NCBI GenBank assembly: GCA_963210315.1
Contig: OY723266.1
Location: forward strand, 1,736,001 to 1,800,000
Direction: 5' to 3'
Origin: Rhynchopus euleeides
Taxonomy: Eukaryota; Euglenozoa; Diplonemea; Diplonemida; Diplonemidae
Length of the DNA stretch: 64,000 nt
Shown here: positions 11,104 through 23,100 of the stretch, one piece after another
Numbering within the stretch: position 1 is the stretch's first letter
Layout: each line of letters opens with the position of its first letter
The notes under the pieces: generated by a model
The model's input: the letters and a program-made list of their open reading frames with translations, nothing else
What the model was told of the DNA's origin: nothing
The model's database searches: none
Program-made: the position numbers and the translations under genes

Positions 11104-12251
11104 GGGGGGGTCTACTGCACCTAAAAAATCGTGTACATTGGCCAAATTTTGAGAAACGAGTTTTTGACCCTCAAAAGGTGATTCTGCTGGCAGAAAGTGC
11201 CCAATATGCTCCGGAAACTCGTTTCCGCCCACTCCCAGGGGGTGGTATGCCCCCGACGATGCTTTTTTTAGCAACGAAATTTTTTGGGACAGAACTTGTA
11301 CCTGGGGCTATTTGTGCAGTCTGCTTATTTTCGCTGTCGCCCTTTTGTATCACCCTCAGGGACTGCCAGCGGCGCCGGATGGCCCTCAGGACCGTCCGTA
11401 GTTCTGGTACGTGAACTGCGCCCTGCACAACACCCTGCTCGAGAGCAATCAGATCTGGTTTCCTCTTCCTTTGAGAGACTGGCCCGTATCTCAACTGTAG
11501 ACTCCGTCGACTCCCTCAATCCAGTCATTTGTGGCACCCAATCAGCCTCCCATATGACAATGCAGCCATGCCTGAGTACTTCCCGACAATACCGTTGAGC
11601 GGAAGTTGGGGCTGAAAGCTGAGACGGGAAAATCTTGCGCTTCTGCTGAGCGCTATTTCTGGCCACTTCTTGTACCCGTGCCTGCTGTACCAGGTGCCTG
11701 TTCCAGTCAGCTGCCTCCCATCAGAGGAGGCATCTGAGAGACTCTCGTATGGCGTCCCTGTGCCACATGCTCGCAGGTGAGGCACCACACCCGAGGACGC
11801 GCTCCCTGGCAACGGATGCGCCGTGCCACACAGACCCAGCTGCCGTAAGCTCCCAAGAGCAGCGTCAAATGGGACACGAACTGTACCATACTTCTCCCAC
11901 AACTGTTCCTGGCGCGATTACCTCATATTGGCTGGCTTTTGACCTCTGGAGGGCACCGAGAAACTGTTATGTTTCAGAACAATCAACGACAACAGTTCTT
12001 CTGTGCATCTGGCAGGTTGAGGTGTGTTTGCTCTGCTTGATGTGTCCTGTGGTGTGCAGCCCAGGTACAAGTTCTGTCCCAAAAATTTTGGTTGCTAAAA
12101 ACGGCATCGTCGGGGGCATTCCACCCCCTGGGAGTGGGCGGAAACGAGTTTCCGGAGTATATTGGGCACTTTCTGGCACCAGAACGACCTTTTTGGGGTC
12201 AAAAACGTGTTTCTCAAAATTTGGCCAATGTTTCCCCCAGTAGACCCCCCC
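11104..12251. mobile_element. Element E: TA-flanked foldback element with ~200-bp inverted repeats
   Basis: It is flanked by TA at 11102-11103 and 12252-12253. The left arm (11104-11304) and right arm (12061-12251) are inverted copies: both start GGGGGGGTCTACTG and pass through a shared block containing GGAAACTCGTTTCCGCCC, CCCCCGACGATGC and CTTGTACCTGG. The centre (about 750 bp) holds no recognisable gene. Like element B, it has a GGGGGGGTC terminus and measures 1148 bp, which suggests the two belong to one superfamily, but their arms are otherwise different. It lies directly between a G tract and element D. Confidence 0.8.
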
Positions 12252-12253
12252 TA

Positions 12254-14725
12254 GGCATAGTGCCCCAAACATATGTTTTGGGCCAGAATATTCCAGAATA
12301 TTTTTTTATGTTTGCAACTTTCAAAAAATATTTTAAAATATTTTTTCTATTTTCAGCAAAAAATGGATTTTTTGCTGAAAAAAATTTCCGGCCAATTTTA
12401 TGGCCGGAAGTGGGCCCACCCACGACGGGAGGAAAAAAGAGTGAACGGGCAGCATGCCGTTCCTCTTTTTCCCCCCGTGAGGGTGGGCCCCCCCCTGCCA
12501 GGCAAGGTGAAAAAATGAAGAAACGGGCAGCATGCCGTTCTACATTTTTCCTTGCAAGGCAGGGAGGGCGCCCCCCATGCCAGACAGCAGCCACCCCTGG
12601 AGGGGCAACAACTGACGGGCATGGGGGAACGAGGTGGGTCTGGACCCGACACCGCCACCACACGCGCAGTGCACCTTTCGGATACACTGTCGTGAGTGGG
12701 GTGTGGGCAGTTCCCCTATCCTGTGAGCTCCTTTCGGACGAAGAGGTGCAGCGGTTATCTGCAACCTTCGTCCTGGACTTGCCTCGGGGGGAACGCCACG
12801 GTTTACCGCGGGTCCCGACGAGGGCACTCAGGCAGGATCTTCACGCCACCCCGCACCGAGGTCCCTTCTCACGCGGCGTGTCTCCCAGGTTCATGGCGGC
12901 GTCATCAGGTCAGGCTTTGTAGTCTCTACACCATCAGTAGTAAGGGAAATCCTAAAACCATACATGGAATCCACCTTTTGGGCCGCTGGTGTACGAGGCT
13001 TGTTCCTCCAATTGAATCATGTTTGCTGTGTCAGGCAATATCAATACAGCCGCTGAAAGAAGTCGAGGTGTTGTGGATCTGCTGCTCACAGGAAGGATTC
13101 AGGGTGGATCACAAGACTGACCACCCTCTTTCCTTTGTCAAGTACCCTGTAAAACATCAGAACACCAAGTATCTTTCAACACTACATGTTCAAGAGTGGA
13201 ATCAGTGGAATCGGAAGGGGTCACACCCGACCACACGGACACAGTTCCCGCGACTAATAAATGCCGAGAGTTCCGGTGTCCGACCACCTGGTATTACTTG
13301 GCTCCATCCACCCAGTCATTACGAGGGGGCGTCCCTTGAAGCCAGTTCCGCAGAACTCAGACCCCCTTAAAACCAATGTCCTGTGTAGACAACTACTTAG
13401 CCTGCCTGATGACGACACCAATTCGCTGGGAGAGACGCCGCGGTCCAGGACCCCAATGGGGATGACGTGGCATTGTTTGACCGAATCGGTTGTGTAAGTG
13501 TGTAGCCCCCTCCGCCCTCTGTCCCTCCCCCCAGGGTGGTGTGTGGAGGCGAGAAGCGCAAGCATGCACAGCAAAAAAGTGCGGAGCCCTGCAATCAAGA
13601 CAACAAGCGATGGGATGGGGCACATGACCTTGCACGGGGGTGGGGGGCAGAAGAAACCAGACACATGATTTGACCAACTGAATCGTGCTAGCTAAACTCC
13701 AGAAAGAAGTGTCTTTTTTTCGTTGAACGCAGCCAAATGAAGAGCGTAACCTGTTTTTTGGCGCACAAAGTGCTAGCACGAACATGATGATGTTGGTCTT
13801 CTGGTTATGTCTAGTTTATTAGACTTACCTAGGGTACCCCGAGAGAATGTCACCCTCGGCCTCCGCTTGGGGGGTGACATTCTCACGAACATGATGATGT
13901 TGCTCTTCTGCTTATGTCTAATTTATTCGACTTAACGTGTATGCAAGCAGGCTGGGGTTTCGGGCAGAAAAATGGCGAACATTGTCTGGAAACCCCGAAA
14001 AACCACCCAGAAATGGCCAGAACCCGGTTTTTGGTCCCATTTTCCACCCAGGAACACGTTTTTGGGCCTCTGTGAAAAATCGATATTTTTGGGATTTTTC
14101 GTGATTTTCGCCAACTACTCGCCAAGCCAAAAAATCGATTTTTGGCTGGGAAATGCAACAAATCAACGAATTAGGCCGTTTTAACCCCTTTCGTGCACTT
14201 TTTGGTCCCAGAAGGGTTTACGGGGTGTCCATAACGGCCCTTGGCACAAATCCTTTGGACCCAGACCGCAGCTTTGGGGGTCATTTTTTGGCGCGAATTT
14301 TTCGGATTTTCGTCCGGACCGGTACCGCATTTCAGGGGCAAAAATCTGATTTCCGAGGCCCGGGAATGCTCGCAGTGGCTTCAAATGGCCAAAAACGTTC
14401 AATTTACCCCTTCCCCAAAAAAAAATTCGAAAAGGGTCCCCCTATAAATCGCCGGATTAGGAAGGTTTTTTCCAACATATTTTTATATTTTTGAAAATAT
14501 TTTTTTATGTTTGGAATATTTTCAACATATTTTTTTATGTTTGGAATATTTTCAAAATATTTCCGAAATATATAAATATTTTCGAAATATTTTCAAAATA
14601 TTTCCAAAATATAAAAATATTTTGGAAATATTTTCGAAAAATATAAAAATATTTTTTTATGCGAAAATGAAACATATTTTTGGCAAAAATATATGTTTAT
14701 GAAAAATATGTTTGGGGGCCATGCC
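12254..14725. mobile_element. Element D: TA-flanked element with AATATT arrays
   Basis: It is flanked by TA at 12252-12253 and 14726-14727. The ends are imperfect inverted repeats: GGCATAGTGCCCCAAACATA on the left and GGCATGGCCCCCAAACATA on the right in reverse complement. Both ends carry clusters of TGGAATATTTT/AAAATATTT words (12288-12350 and 14465-14715), palindromic around AATATT. The 2.1-kb interior includes a GC-rich part (12420-13760) with no recognisable gene and the duplicated unit with hairpin at 13777-13934. Confidence 0.7.
13777..13934. repeat. 51-bp direct repeat enclosing a 13-bp-stem hairpin
   Basis: Two 51-bp copies (13777-13827 and 13884-13934) start CACGAACATGATGATGTTG and differ at about four positions. 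Between them is a stem made of GAGAATGTCACCC (13843-13855) and GGGTGACATTCTC (13872-13884) with a 16-nt loop. The arrangement resembles a small insertion flanked by duplicated DNA, or a duplicated regulatory hairpin. Confidence 0.6.
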
Positions 14726-14727
14726 TA

Positions 14728-15197
14728 GGGGGGGGGGGGGCAAGGGCAGCCCCATTTTTTGTTTTTTGCAGTTCGAGCCGTGCATCGGGGCTGTGCTCAA
14801 ATTATTGTCCCTCACAATCCCTCTCTGCCGTTGTGCCCCAAGAGAGGGGTGGGGGGGAGGGGGGGGGGGATGAGTTGGGAGTCTGCCAGTGATGTACATT
14901 CACACCAACCTTCATCAGGCAAAACACGTGTGGTTTGTTCACCCGGGTTTGGCGCACAAACAACGCCTTATCTTTTTTTTTTCAAACAGGTATTTCCTGT
15001 AAATAACGCAAGGGACAGGAGGTGGGGTGGGGCGTCAGCTTAGCTAAAGTGATTTAGCTTAAATCACGAAGAGGGCCATGGGGGGGAGGGGGTTATTCAG
15101 GGGAAACAAAGAAGTGTTTTGACTCAGGCATGTCTGCAGCCCCTCTGTGATGGCGGAGCTCTCTTTGCGACACACACGCCCCGTATCCCCCCCCCCC
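14728..15197. other. Intergenic stretch between elements D and G
   Basis: No gene is seen. It has G tracts at both sides of the first 150 bp. It contains TTTGGCGCACAAACAACGCC (14948-14967), a string that recurs at 52772-52791, and an inverted AGCTTAGCTAAA/TTTAGCTTAAA pair near 15038-15064. It ends in a C tract next to the TA of element G. Confidence 0.4.
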
Positions 15198-15199
15198 TA

Positions 15200-16350
15200 G
15201 GGAAAACCTTAAGGGGGGAAAATTACGGGATTTTTCACATAGGCGAGGAACACGCACAAAATGGCTGTCAACTTGAAACCCCGGCCCCTGGGAGGATTTG
15301 GGGGCGGTCTGGGTGGTTTTTGGGGGTATTTGGCCACTTCTGAGCCAATCCGTGACCATGCTCAAAAAAGTGTCATGGTTTGGTTCCGGCCCCCTCATCC
15401 GAACCACCCTTCCGATCCCGTCCCGCCCAACTTGCCCGCAACATGCCGCCTTTTCTTGTCTTGGGTGGGCACTGATGCCTCCGGTTCAATTTGGGAGCAA
15501 ATGAGTGTGACAAGCTTGGGAAGGAGCGTCTTCTCGCCAGCATTTCCTGATAACACTTGCTGCAGCGTCCACCGACCACTGCGCCTGCCGGTTTGTACAC
15601 CGAATAAGGCTTTGGAACCCACACCGGCATATTTTCCAAAGACGCCAGTCCCAAACTCCACTCGCGCACCGTCTCCGGCCTCTCCTTTCCATCTGCGGCT
15701 GAGTTCCCCAGCATTCTGGCCGTCGTCCGGCATCTCTTTTAGCTCTTTCAGTGCTGCAATGAAGAGCGCGTAAGTGGGGGTGATGGTGCAGAGGACGGGG
15801 ATCGTCGTCGCTGAGAAGTGCCACTGCAGTGCCGTAGAGCCGGGGTGACACAGTTCATACACCACACCCACTTCGCTGTTGCTGTTTCCCCTGATGAAGT
15901 TCCCGATGCATCCGACACCTCGGGGAGGGCACATAATAACGCCTCCCGAGCGACGCCCTTGCATTCGCAGACACACCCCGGTCTTGTTGAGGATATCGGC
16001 AGAAATCTGACAGAACACTCGCTGAAAGGCCATTTTTTTGGCCCGGTAGTGCCCAGATGCCTCATCAGAGGCGGCAGAACGTGGTACATGACGGGGGATG
16101 GTGATGACGCAGGTGACAGGGTGCTCGGGAGACTCAGCCGGGGAGGGGTTCGGTACCAAACCATGACATTTTTTTCAACACAGCGTTTCAGCCGCGTTCC
16201 GGGGCACCAAAGTGGGTGTCCCACACCCAGGGGCGGTTTCTGGGGTGGTCTGGCCACTTTTTCAGCATTTTTGGAGGGTTTATGGTGGAAAATTGCCTAT
16301 GTCGAAAAATGTCGTAATTTTGACGGATTTCGGTACCTTAAGACGGTCCC
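15200..16350. mobile_element. Element G: TA-flanked inverted-repeat element
   Basis: It is flanked by TA at 15198-15199 and 16351-16352, with C tracts outside on both sides. The ends are imperfect inverted repeats: GGGAAAACCTTAAGG on the left and GGGACCGTCTTAAGG on the right in reverse complement. Similarity continues inward through AAAATTACG, ATTTTTC and ACATAGGC, and again through GTCATGGTTTGGT and CCGGCCCC-type blocks, so the arms extend imperfectly for roughly 200 bp. At 1151 bp it is close in size to elements B and E. Confidence 0.75.
15395..16033 (-). CDS. Uncharacterised ORF carried by element G (212 codons from the first ATG)
   Basis: The minus-strand frame is open for more than 250 codons and from an ATG at 16033 would give a protein beginning MAFQRVFCQISADILNKTG. 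Its composition is less skewed than neighbouring shadow frames. It includes the stretches GVVYELCHPGSTALQWHFS and GVGSKALFGVQTGRRSG. I do not recognise a family and see no transposase catalytic pattern. It covers the unique centre of the element and reads into the left arm of G, where it stops. It could be a captured gene piece, an element-encoded protein or a chance open frame. Confidence 0.25.
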   Translation of the reverse strand: MAFQRVFCQISADILNKTGVCLRMQGRRSGGVIMCPPRGVGCIGNFIRGNSNSEVGVVYELCHPGSTALQWHFSATTIPVLCTITPTYALFIAALKELKEMPDDGQNAGELSRRWKGEAGDGARVEFGTGVFGKYAGVGSKALFGVQTGRRSGRWTLQQVLSGNAGEKTLLPKLVTLICSQIEPEASVPTQDKKRRHVAGKLGGTGSEGWFG

Positions 16351-16352
16351 TA

Positions 16353-17173
16353 CCCCCCCCCCCCCCCCCTGTGAAGCGCTGTGCTGCATGCGACTGCAGC
16401 ACAACCTCGGGTGAAATCACGCCCAGCGGGGATAATAATAAAGTATCCCTCAACCAGGACACAGAACAGCCATCCAGCTCTGATGGGACCCTCTACCTGT
16501 CCGTCGTGACTGAAGCTAATCCCTGTGCCTCTGCCTGTAGATCCTTCTCGCGCTCCGCGCGTGCCTGAGTGAAAGGATGGGGTGGGGTGTCTGCCTTAGC
16601 AGCCCCGTTATCTTTATTTTTGGTTGCTGATGTAAATGCGGTGAGGAATGACGCAGCCAAGGTGTTGTGGGGGGCGGGGGAGGAGGGGAGTCTGTTGGGG
16701 AGAGGAGGGGTGTATCGCACCTGTGTGCAGAGGAGCGTGTTGTGGATGGACCCCACCCACCCCTGCCGACGACCCACCGCCCGCCCCACTCTGCGCAAGG
16801 CATGTCATACACCTTCTCTTGTGTGTTGATCTTGTTGTTTGATCGGTACTGTTCGCACCTCGTTTTGCTCTTCCACCCTTGCAAATCACTTCATCCACAT
16901 TCGGGGGCACGCAGCCTCTCGCGTCAGAACAGCTGTGCATCCTTCCTTTCGGCTGCGGTGAGGTAGGCCTGCCACTCCTCATCCCCAAGTGGGATGGCAT
17001 ATTCAGCTGCAGCGTCAGCGACAGCGACAGCGGCATCTCCGCCTTGTTCCCTTGAGGGATCCGGTGTTGAAATGTGGGTGGGAGTCCCCCCCCCGCCCCC
17101 CTCCCCCCTTTCGTCACACCCCTCCCAACACCACCAGCGATCCGCACCCCCACCCTCTCCGACACACCACACC
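16353..17173. other. Intergenic region upstream of the acyl-CoA dehydrogenase gene
   Basis: No gene is recognisable. It begins with a C tract at the right end of element G and ends with C-rich tracts (17086-17108) and a pyrimidine-rich stretch with AG near 17135, suitable as a (trans-)splice acceptor ahead of the ATG at 17174. Confidence 0.4.
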
Positions 17174-18573
17174 ATGGTGAAGTACGAGGAGTTCGGCTCG
17201 CAGCTGCCCGGGACTGAGCCCGCATGGTACCAGGGGATCCCGACACCCTACTACACGGCAGACCATGTCGCCTACCGCGCCAAGGTGCGTGACTTCGTCG
17301 AGACGCGCCTGAAGCCCAACGTTGACGAGTGGATCAAGACGGGCTACCCGCTCGACCTGCATGTCGAGGCTGTGCAGAAGGGTGTCCTGCGGCGCCCGAA
17401 GTCCCTCGGGGGGTCGGACGAATGGGACTCCTTCTACGAGCTCATCATGCTTGACGAGATGGCGCGCACCGGCGGTGGCTACGTCCTGGGGCAGCTGGGG
17501 ATCGACTCGATGGCCCTCCCGCCCATCGTGAACTACGGCACCCCCAAGCAGAAGGCGCTGATCGTGCAGGACGTGCTGGATGGGAAGAAGCACATCTGCC
17601 TCGCCATCTCCGAGCCGGGGGCAGGGTCGGATGTGAGCAACATCCAGACACGCGCTGTGGACAAGGGCGACCACTACGAGGTGACGGGGTTCAAGAAGTG
17701 GATCACGGGCGGGATGTTCGGCGACTACTTCACCACCCTGGTGCGCACTGGGGGGCAGGGCATGAGCGGGCTCAGCCTGCTGATGATTGACAAGAACCTG
17801 CCCGGCATCAGCATCCGCAAGATGGAGACGCAGTTCGACTCCTCGCACCACACGACGTTCATCACGTTCGACAAGGTGCCCGTCCCGAAGGACATGCTGA
17901 TCGGGCGTGAGAACCACGCCTTCCGCTACATCATGTACAACTTCAACCACGAGAGGTTTGTCATCGCCTGCCAGACGGGCCGTGCGTCCCGCGTTTGCTA
18001 CGAGGAGGCCTTCCGGTATGCGATGCAGCGGAAGACCTTCGGGAAGCGCCTGATTGAGCACCAGATCATCCGCTTCAAGCTCGCAGAGATGCTGCGCCAG
18101 ATCGAGGCGCAGCACGACAGCGTGGAGAAGGCTGCCTTCGCCTTCTCTTCGGGCATCCCCGACCACGCCCTGGGTGTGCAGTGCGCACTGCTCAAGGTGA
18201 ACGGCACCAAGGTTCTGGAGTACTGCGCGCGTGAGGCGTCGCAGATCTTCGGCGGCAGCGCCGTGGTCCGCGAGGGCAAGGGTAAGATTGTCGAGCGCCT
18301 CTACAGGGATGTGCGGAGCAACGCGGTATGCAAACCAAGCCACCGCAAAAAAAACCCCGCAGCAAACATCTTTACTTTGGCGCGCTTTTATTTATTGCGC
18401 CACCCATGCACATCACAGCTGACAACACCACCACCCCCCTCCCCCACCCCCCCAACCCACCACACACGCCGCCCTCGCAGATCCCCGGAGGCTCTGAGGA
18501 GGTTCTGCTGGACTTCGCCATCCGCCAGGCCGCGGCGAAGGGGAAGGGTCTGATGGAGCAGGGCAAGCTGTAG
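17174..18573 (+). CDS. Acyl-CoA dehydrogenase (two exons, 414 aa)
   Basis: Exons are 17174-18325 and 18481-18573; the 155-nt intron starts GTATG, ends CTCGCAG and lies between codons. The product is a complete FAD-dependent acyl-CoA dehydrogenase, the enzyme of the first oxidation step in fatty-acid or branched-chain acyl-CoA breakdown. The flavin/substrate motif CLAISEPGAGSDVSNIQTRA is at residues 142-161, the mid-domain FKKWITGG at 173-180, the FGKRLIEHQIIRFKLAEM signature at 289-306 and the C-terminal QIFGGSAVVREGKGKIVERL at 357-376. The usual C-terminal catalytic YEG position reads IPGG here, while Glu260 in NHERFVIA sits where isovaleryl- and long-chain enzymes keep their base, so I place it with that group. 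No clear mitochondrial presequence is seen; the C-terminal GKL only weakly resembles a peroxisomal signal. The start is the first in-frame ATG after a C-rich tract, in context ACCATGG. Confidence 0.92.
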
Positions 18574-20196
18574 ATGACCGACGATGTGCCTGTCGAGCTC
18601 CTCCCAACAGCCGGCAGGCCGGCAGAACCCCTCGTGACTGTGGAGGACGGGAGTTGCCGGGTCTCCGTCCCTCACCCACACCCCGCCCCGCAGCAGGGGG
18701 TGCCAGTTGCAGGGCATGCCTGGCTCAAACTTTGGATGGTGGGGTGAGAGAGGAGCGGAGGCGGGGGGCTTGTTTTAGCAGCGGATTCGCTTCGAAAAGA
18801 ACAACCCTCCTTGAAGAACGCCCCAAATGGGAGTGTGTTGGCGGTGGTGGTAGTGGTGGTGGTGTCGACGGTGGTGCAGTTCGCGCAGCCGAATTGTCGG
18901 CAGGCATGCCTCCGTCACCCCTGTCTCGCGCACCACCCCCTGCAGCACGCACGCATCTCTTCACCCGGCATTGTTGGCCTCTTGGATGCAGCATCCCTTT
19001 ATTAGATTCAATCGCGAATCGTTGCGAAGAGAACTTGTTTTTGTGCGGCACGGCAATCACACATACACTGCTGGCAAGATCTGCATGATGGAGTGTGTGG
19101 CCTCCCCAGTTTTATATTGAAGATCTTTTTGAACGATTTTCTTGTTTTAAAAATCGCCCACCCCCCCCACTCACCCAATTTCTTCTCGCCGGCGGTGTTC
19201 CTTTGGGCTTGGTATTGGCGGCGGCGGCTTGACGGAGAACCGCCGGGAGAAGATACTGATATACATTGTGTGTGCATTTTTTTGTGTGACTCCCACGTTC
19301 TTGTTAAATTGACCATCCACTCTCTTCTCCTCAAGCAAAAAGTATCTAAGCACTGCTTATAGCAACGCTGTATATTTTGCCCCCCCCCCCCCCCCACCCC
19401 CCACCCACCCTCTTCGTTTGGGCTCTGGTCCTCTTTGCCTTGGGGTACACCGTGTGTCATTCTGCTGCCACACGCCTCCTTTCAGGTACCGCGGCAATGT
19501 TTCGCGGTTCTGTGTGTTTCTGCACCCCTGGTGTGATGGCGGCTCGACGACGAGCAGCGTGTGCAATAGAACTGATCTGAATCCACGACACGGCCTTGTG
19601 TTAGAGCACCACCATGTGGCGCTCCTTTCGAACGTTTCCAGATTGCCTGGATACCCTCGTCAGTTCTCAACCTGACAAACAACGTGTTATGTGCGTGCAG
19701 GTCCACCGGAATAGGAAAGCAATGCAAACATATGCTGATGCAACACCAGCAGCTCCAGAGCTGATGGCGGCACTGGGGGACAGGGACTGGGGGGAGGGTG
19801 GGGATATGGAGTCGACACGGCCCCCGCCTGCGCGAGCAACGCACCTTGTGTTTTTTTCCCCCAGAAGGTGCGTTTCCACTGCGGCGGGGAGGCGGCGAAG
19901 ACGCGGGAAATAAAGTGGCGTGGTAGAATGGAAGGGATCCCCCCCCCCCCCCCTCCCCCCCTCCCCCTTTTGTTGCAATGCGTTCCCCTCAACCCGGATC
20001 CCTCGCTTGCAATCCCCACCAACCCCACCCACCAGGGGAGACGGGCAGGGTGCGGAGGGCACCCCCTTATTTACACACAGTCCTCCGAACCCACCCCCCA
20101 CCCCCCACCCATGCCCCTGGTTGTGCCTGCCAGGCCTCCCACTCCCCCCCCTCTCTGAGTCTCCCTCTGACCCACACCCCGCACGGCCTCCACATA
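18574..20196. other. Intergenic region, 1.6 kb
   Basis: No gene is recognised. It includes GGT/GTG microsatellite (18838-18878), long C tracts (19380-19396, 19940-19970) and pyrimidine-rich sequence up to the start at 20197. An in-frame ATG at 19978 would add 73 residues of low-complexity Pro/His sequence to the next protein; I consider this leader rather than coding. Confidence 0.4.
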
Positions 20197-23100
20197 ATGC
20201 GGCATCAATCGACCAAGAGGCAGAATCAGCTGCCGCCAGATGTCCCGCACCCCCCAGCTGGTGCGGCGGAACGGCATGTCGATGCAGCCGCCGCTGCTGT
20301 GGGCCCCCCCACCCGCAACGGTGGGTCACCTATAGGGTTTGCTGCAGTTCTGTCGCAGCTCCGCAGCGGTGCGCCGGATCGGGTCGATCTGGACACAGCG
20401 GGTGTCAGCTCTGACGGGGTCAGGCGTGTTGTCAACGCGCTGCTCCCACCGGCAGCACACAGGGTGAAGCGAGATGCATCGCTCCCGCTGCAGGAGGCTG
20501 CGGCAGATGCGAAGCAGCTGATGCAGTTCATCCAGGGGAAGCAGCTTGCTGCCCTTTATGAGGCAATCAGCACAGTGGAGCGCCTCTTGTCACTCCCAGA
20601 TGCAACGAGGCAGGAGAGAATCCAGATGGCAATGGGGGGGTGTGATGCCATAGCGAAGCCCACATGGGAGGCCGACGCGATGGCAATGATGCGCACAGCT
20701 ACAACAGAAACCCAAGTCAAAGCTCTGTTCGCCTACATAAGATCTTCATTTGAGACGCAAAAGCAAGCGGAGCTTGCAGGGGCTCTTCCGAACACCCCCC
20801 TCCACGCCGCGCAGCTCGAGGGGCAACGCCTAATCGCGAAAACCGGAGCGACTCTGGAATACCTCCTGTATGCCCTCTCCTTCTACAGCAACACGAAGGC
20901 TGTCGCGGATAGGGTGAAGGAAGAGGTTGTGGAGGACTTCACGCGGGAGCAACGCTTGGGAACCCTGTGTGACACTGAGGAAACGATGAGGGTCATGCTG
21001 GTTGAGAAGCTGAGGGACGCGACCCTGGCGGAGGCGGCGGAGAGCACCCGCAGGATTGAAAGCATTGAGGGACCACGGGCGGCGGAGAGCGTCAGTTCTC
21101 TGACGCTCAGCGGGAATTCCTTTGGGGATGGGGGGGCCTGTCACCTCGCGGAGCTGCTCCGTTTCAACTCGAAGATAAAACGCCTCAGCATCTCGCGGTG
21201 CTCCATCTGCGATGCGGGCGCGGCCAGCCTCGCGGAGGCACTACAGGTTCCCAACACATCACTCACCTCTCTCGATCTCTCCCACAACGCCATCACCGAG
21301 GCAGGCGCGGCGTCGCTCCTCTCCATCTTCCGCTACAACACCACTCTGCAGAGCATCCGCGTGGAGGGGAACCTGATGTCGCCCGAGATGGAATCCCTCA
21401 TCGACGCCTGTGCGGAGCGGAACCGGACGTCCTACGCCATTTCCGGGCTGACCGGGGAGAAGGGTGTGGTGGCGCGGCCCGGCGCTGCTGCTACTGTCGC
21501 TGCGGCTGTTGCTACTGCTGACACCGTCCCCAATGACATCAGCAGAGCGGTTACCTCCTGTGTGAGAGACGTGCTGTCCTATAAAAACCTCGCGTCGGAG
21601 CCTGAGGCTTGCGGGCAATCCGGGCAGTTCATATCCAATGAGATTCAGCCGGGGTTGTGCGATGCTGCTGATAACACAGGGGTGAAGAAGACGAAGAAGG
21701 CAGCTGGAACCGCCGCCAGCCCGCGGAGTGCCTGCAGCCCTAAGGAGGTTCGGCAGCAGCCCAAACGGCGGGCAGCTCCAACGGCGTTTGACCTGGAGGA
21801 TTTTCTCGCAAGCCTTCGGAGCCTGATGATGTTGGGGAAGCACGACAGGGCGTTGGACAGGGTGGTTGACCTCCTCCACGACCCCCTCGTGTGCCCCACA
21901 GGGAACGAGAGGCTGCAGCCGAGGCCACGCGAGGGGGGGGGCGACGGCGCGGCGCAGCCGGAGCCCACTACCCCTACCACTCCGGACCGGCAGCCGCGCT
22001 CTGCAAAGGATATATTGGATGACTACCACTCTCTCGGGGCGGGAGAAGGGCCAAACCTGCCGCACACGGCAGGTTCGGGGAAGCCAGGGAGGTCTGATCT
22101 GGTGTACGCGCCCTTCTTCCCGAGCCCGGACACAGATTTCCACCACTTCGCGAATTATGAGAAGAGGATGGCGTTTGTTCGCCTGAAGAGTGGGGAGGGT
22201 CTGTCGCATAAGAATAAATTCAAAATATACCAAGAGGCGGAGAAGAAGTGGAAGTGCATGGATTGGAGTGCTCGGAATGATGTTCTGAAAAAGGAGATGG
22301 CGTACTGGTCGAGGAAGAAAAGGAGGCAGAGGCGGTGGCAGAGGGAATGGTGGGAGCAGCCACCACCCGGTGGGCTCAAAAGCCGAGACAACATCCCAGT
22401 CGAATCCGACTGCACCGCCTCCACAGACTCGGAGTTAGGCGTCTACTCAGATCGGAAGAAGACGCGGAAGGAGAAGAAGAAGGTTCCGCCTAATGACGAT
22501 CTCTTTGGGGTAAAGCGGGAGAAGCGGGAGGAGGAGCTGATGAAGAAGAAGGAGACTGCGGACAAGGAGCGTGAGGAGAGGCTTCAGAAGCTGCTGAATG
22601 GCGAGGGTGGGTCTCAGGTGCAGGATAGCGGGGTGGAGGCGAAGGCCGAGGCGGAAGCGAAGGCGAAGGCCGAGGTGGAGGAGCAGGAGGAGGAGGATGA
22701 AGACGATGGTGGTTTCCAGGATGGGGAATTTTTCGAGCCCTTCTTCGAAGAGCCTGTCAGCGACCATCATTTTTTTATCAACGGGTACGGGAGGCGGCAC
22801 CTGTCGGGGTGCCAGAATGGGTCAACCGCAAGGAGTCAGAGGCACATCATCTACCACGAGGCGGAGCAGCAGTGGAAGACAGGCGATTTGCAGGATCGGA
22901 ACAGCATAGCTCTCCAGGAGAAATCAAGGCATTACGAAGCGTTGGCAAAGCAGCTGGTATTGCAGCAGAAACAGCTCAAGGCGCAGCAGAAACAGCTGGC
23001 GGAGAAGAGGGACGAGCTGAAGGCGCAGCAGCAAAACGGGAGATCTCCGTCATCCGCACCATTTTTCCAGCACCACTCGGTGGTGCCCGGGGTGCCGAAG

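Noticed and set aside
919..14727. CCCTA/TAGGG at element borders as telomeric repeat
   Set aside because: The strings arise where a C or G tract meets the TA target; there are no tandem TTAGGG units.
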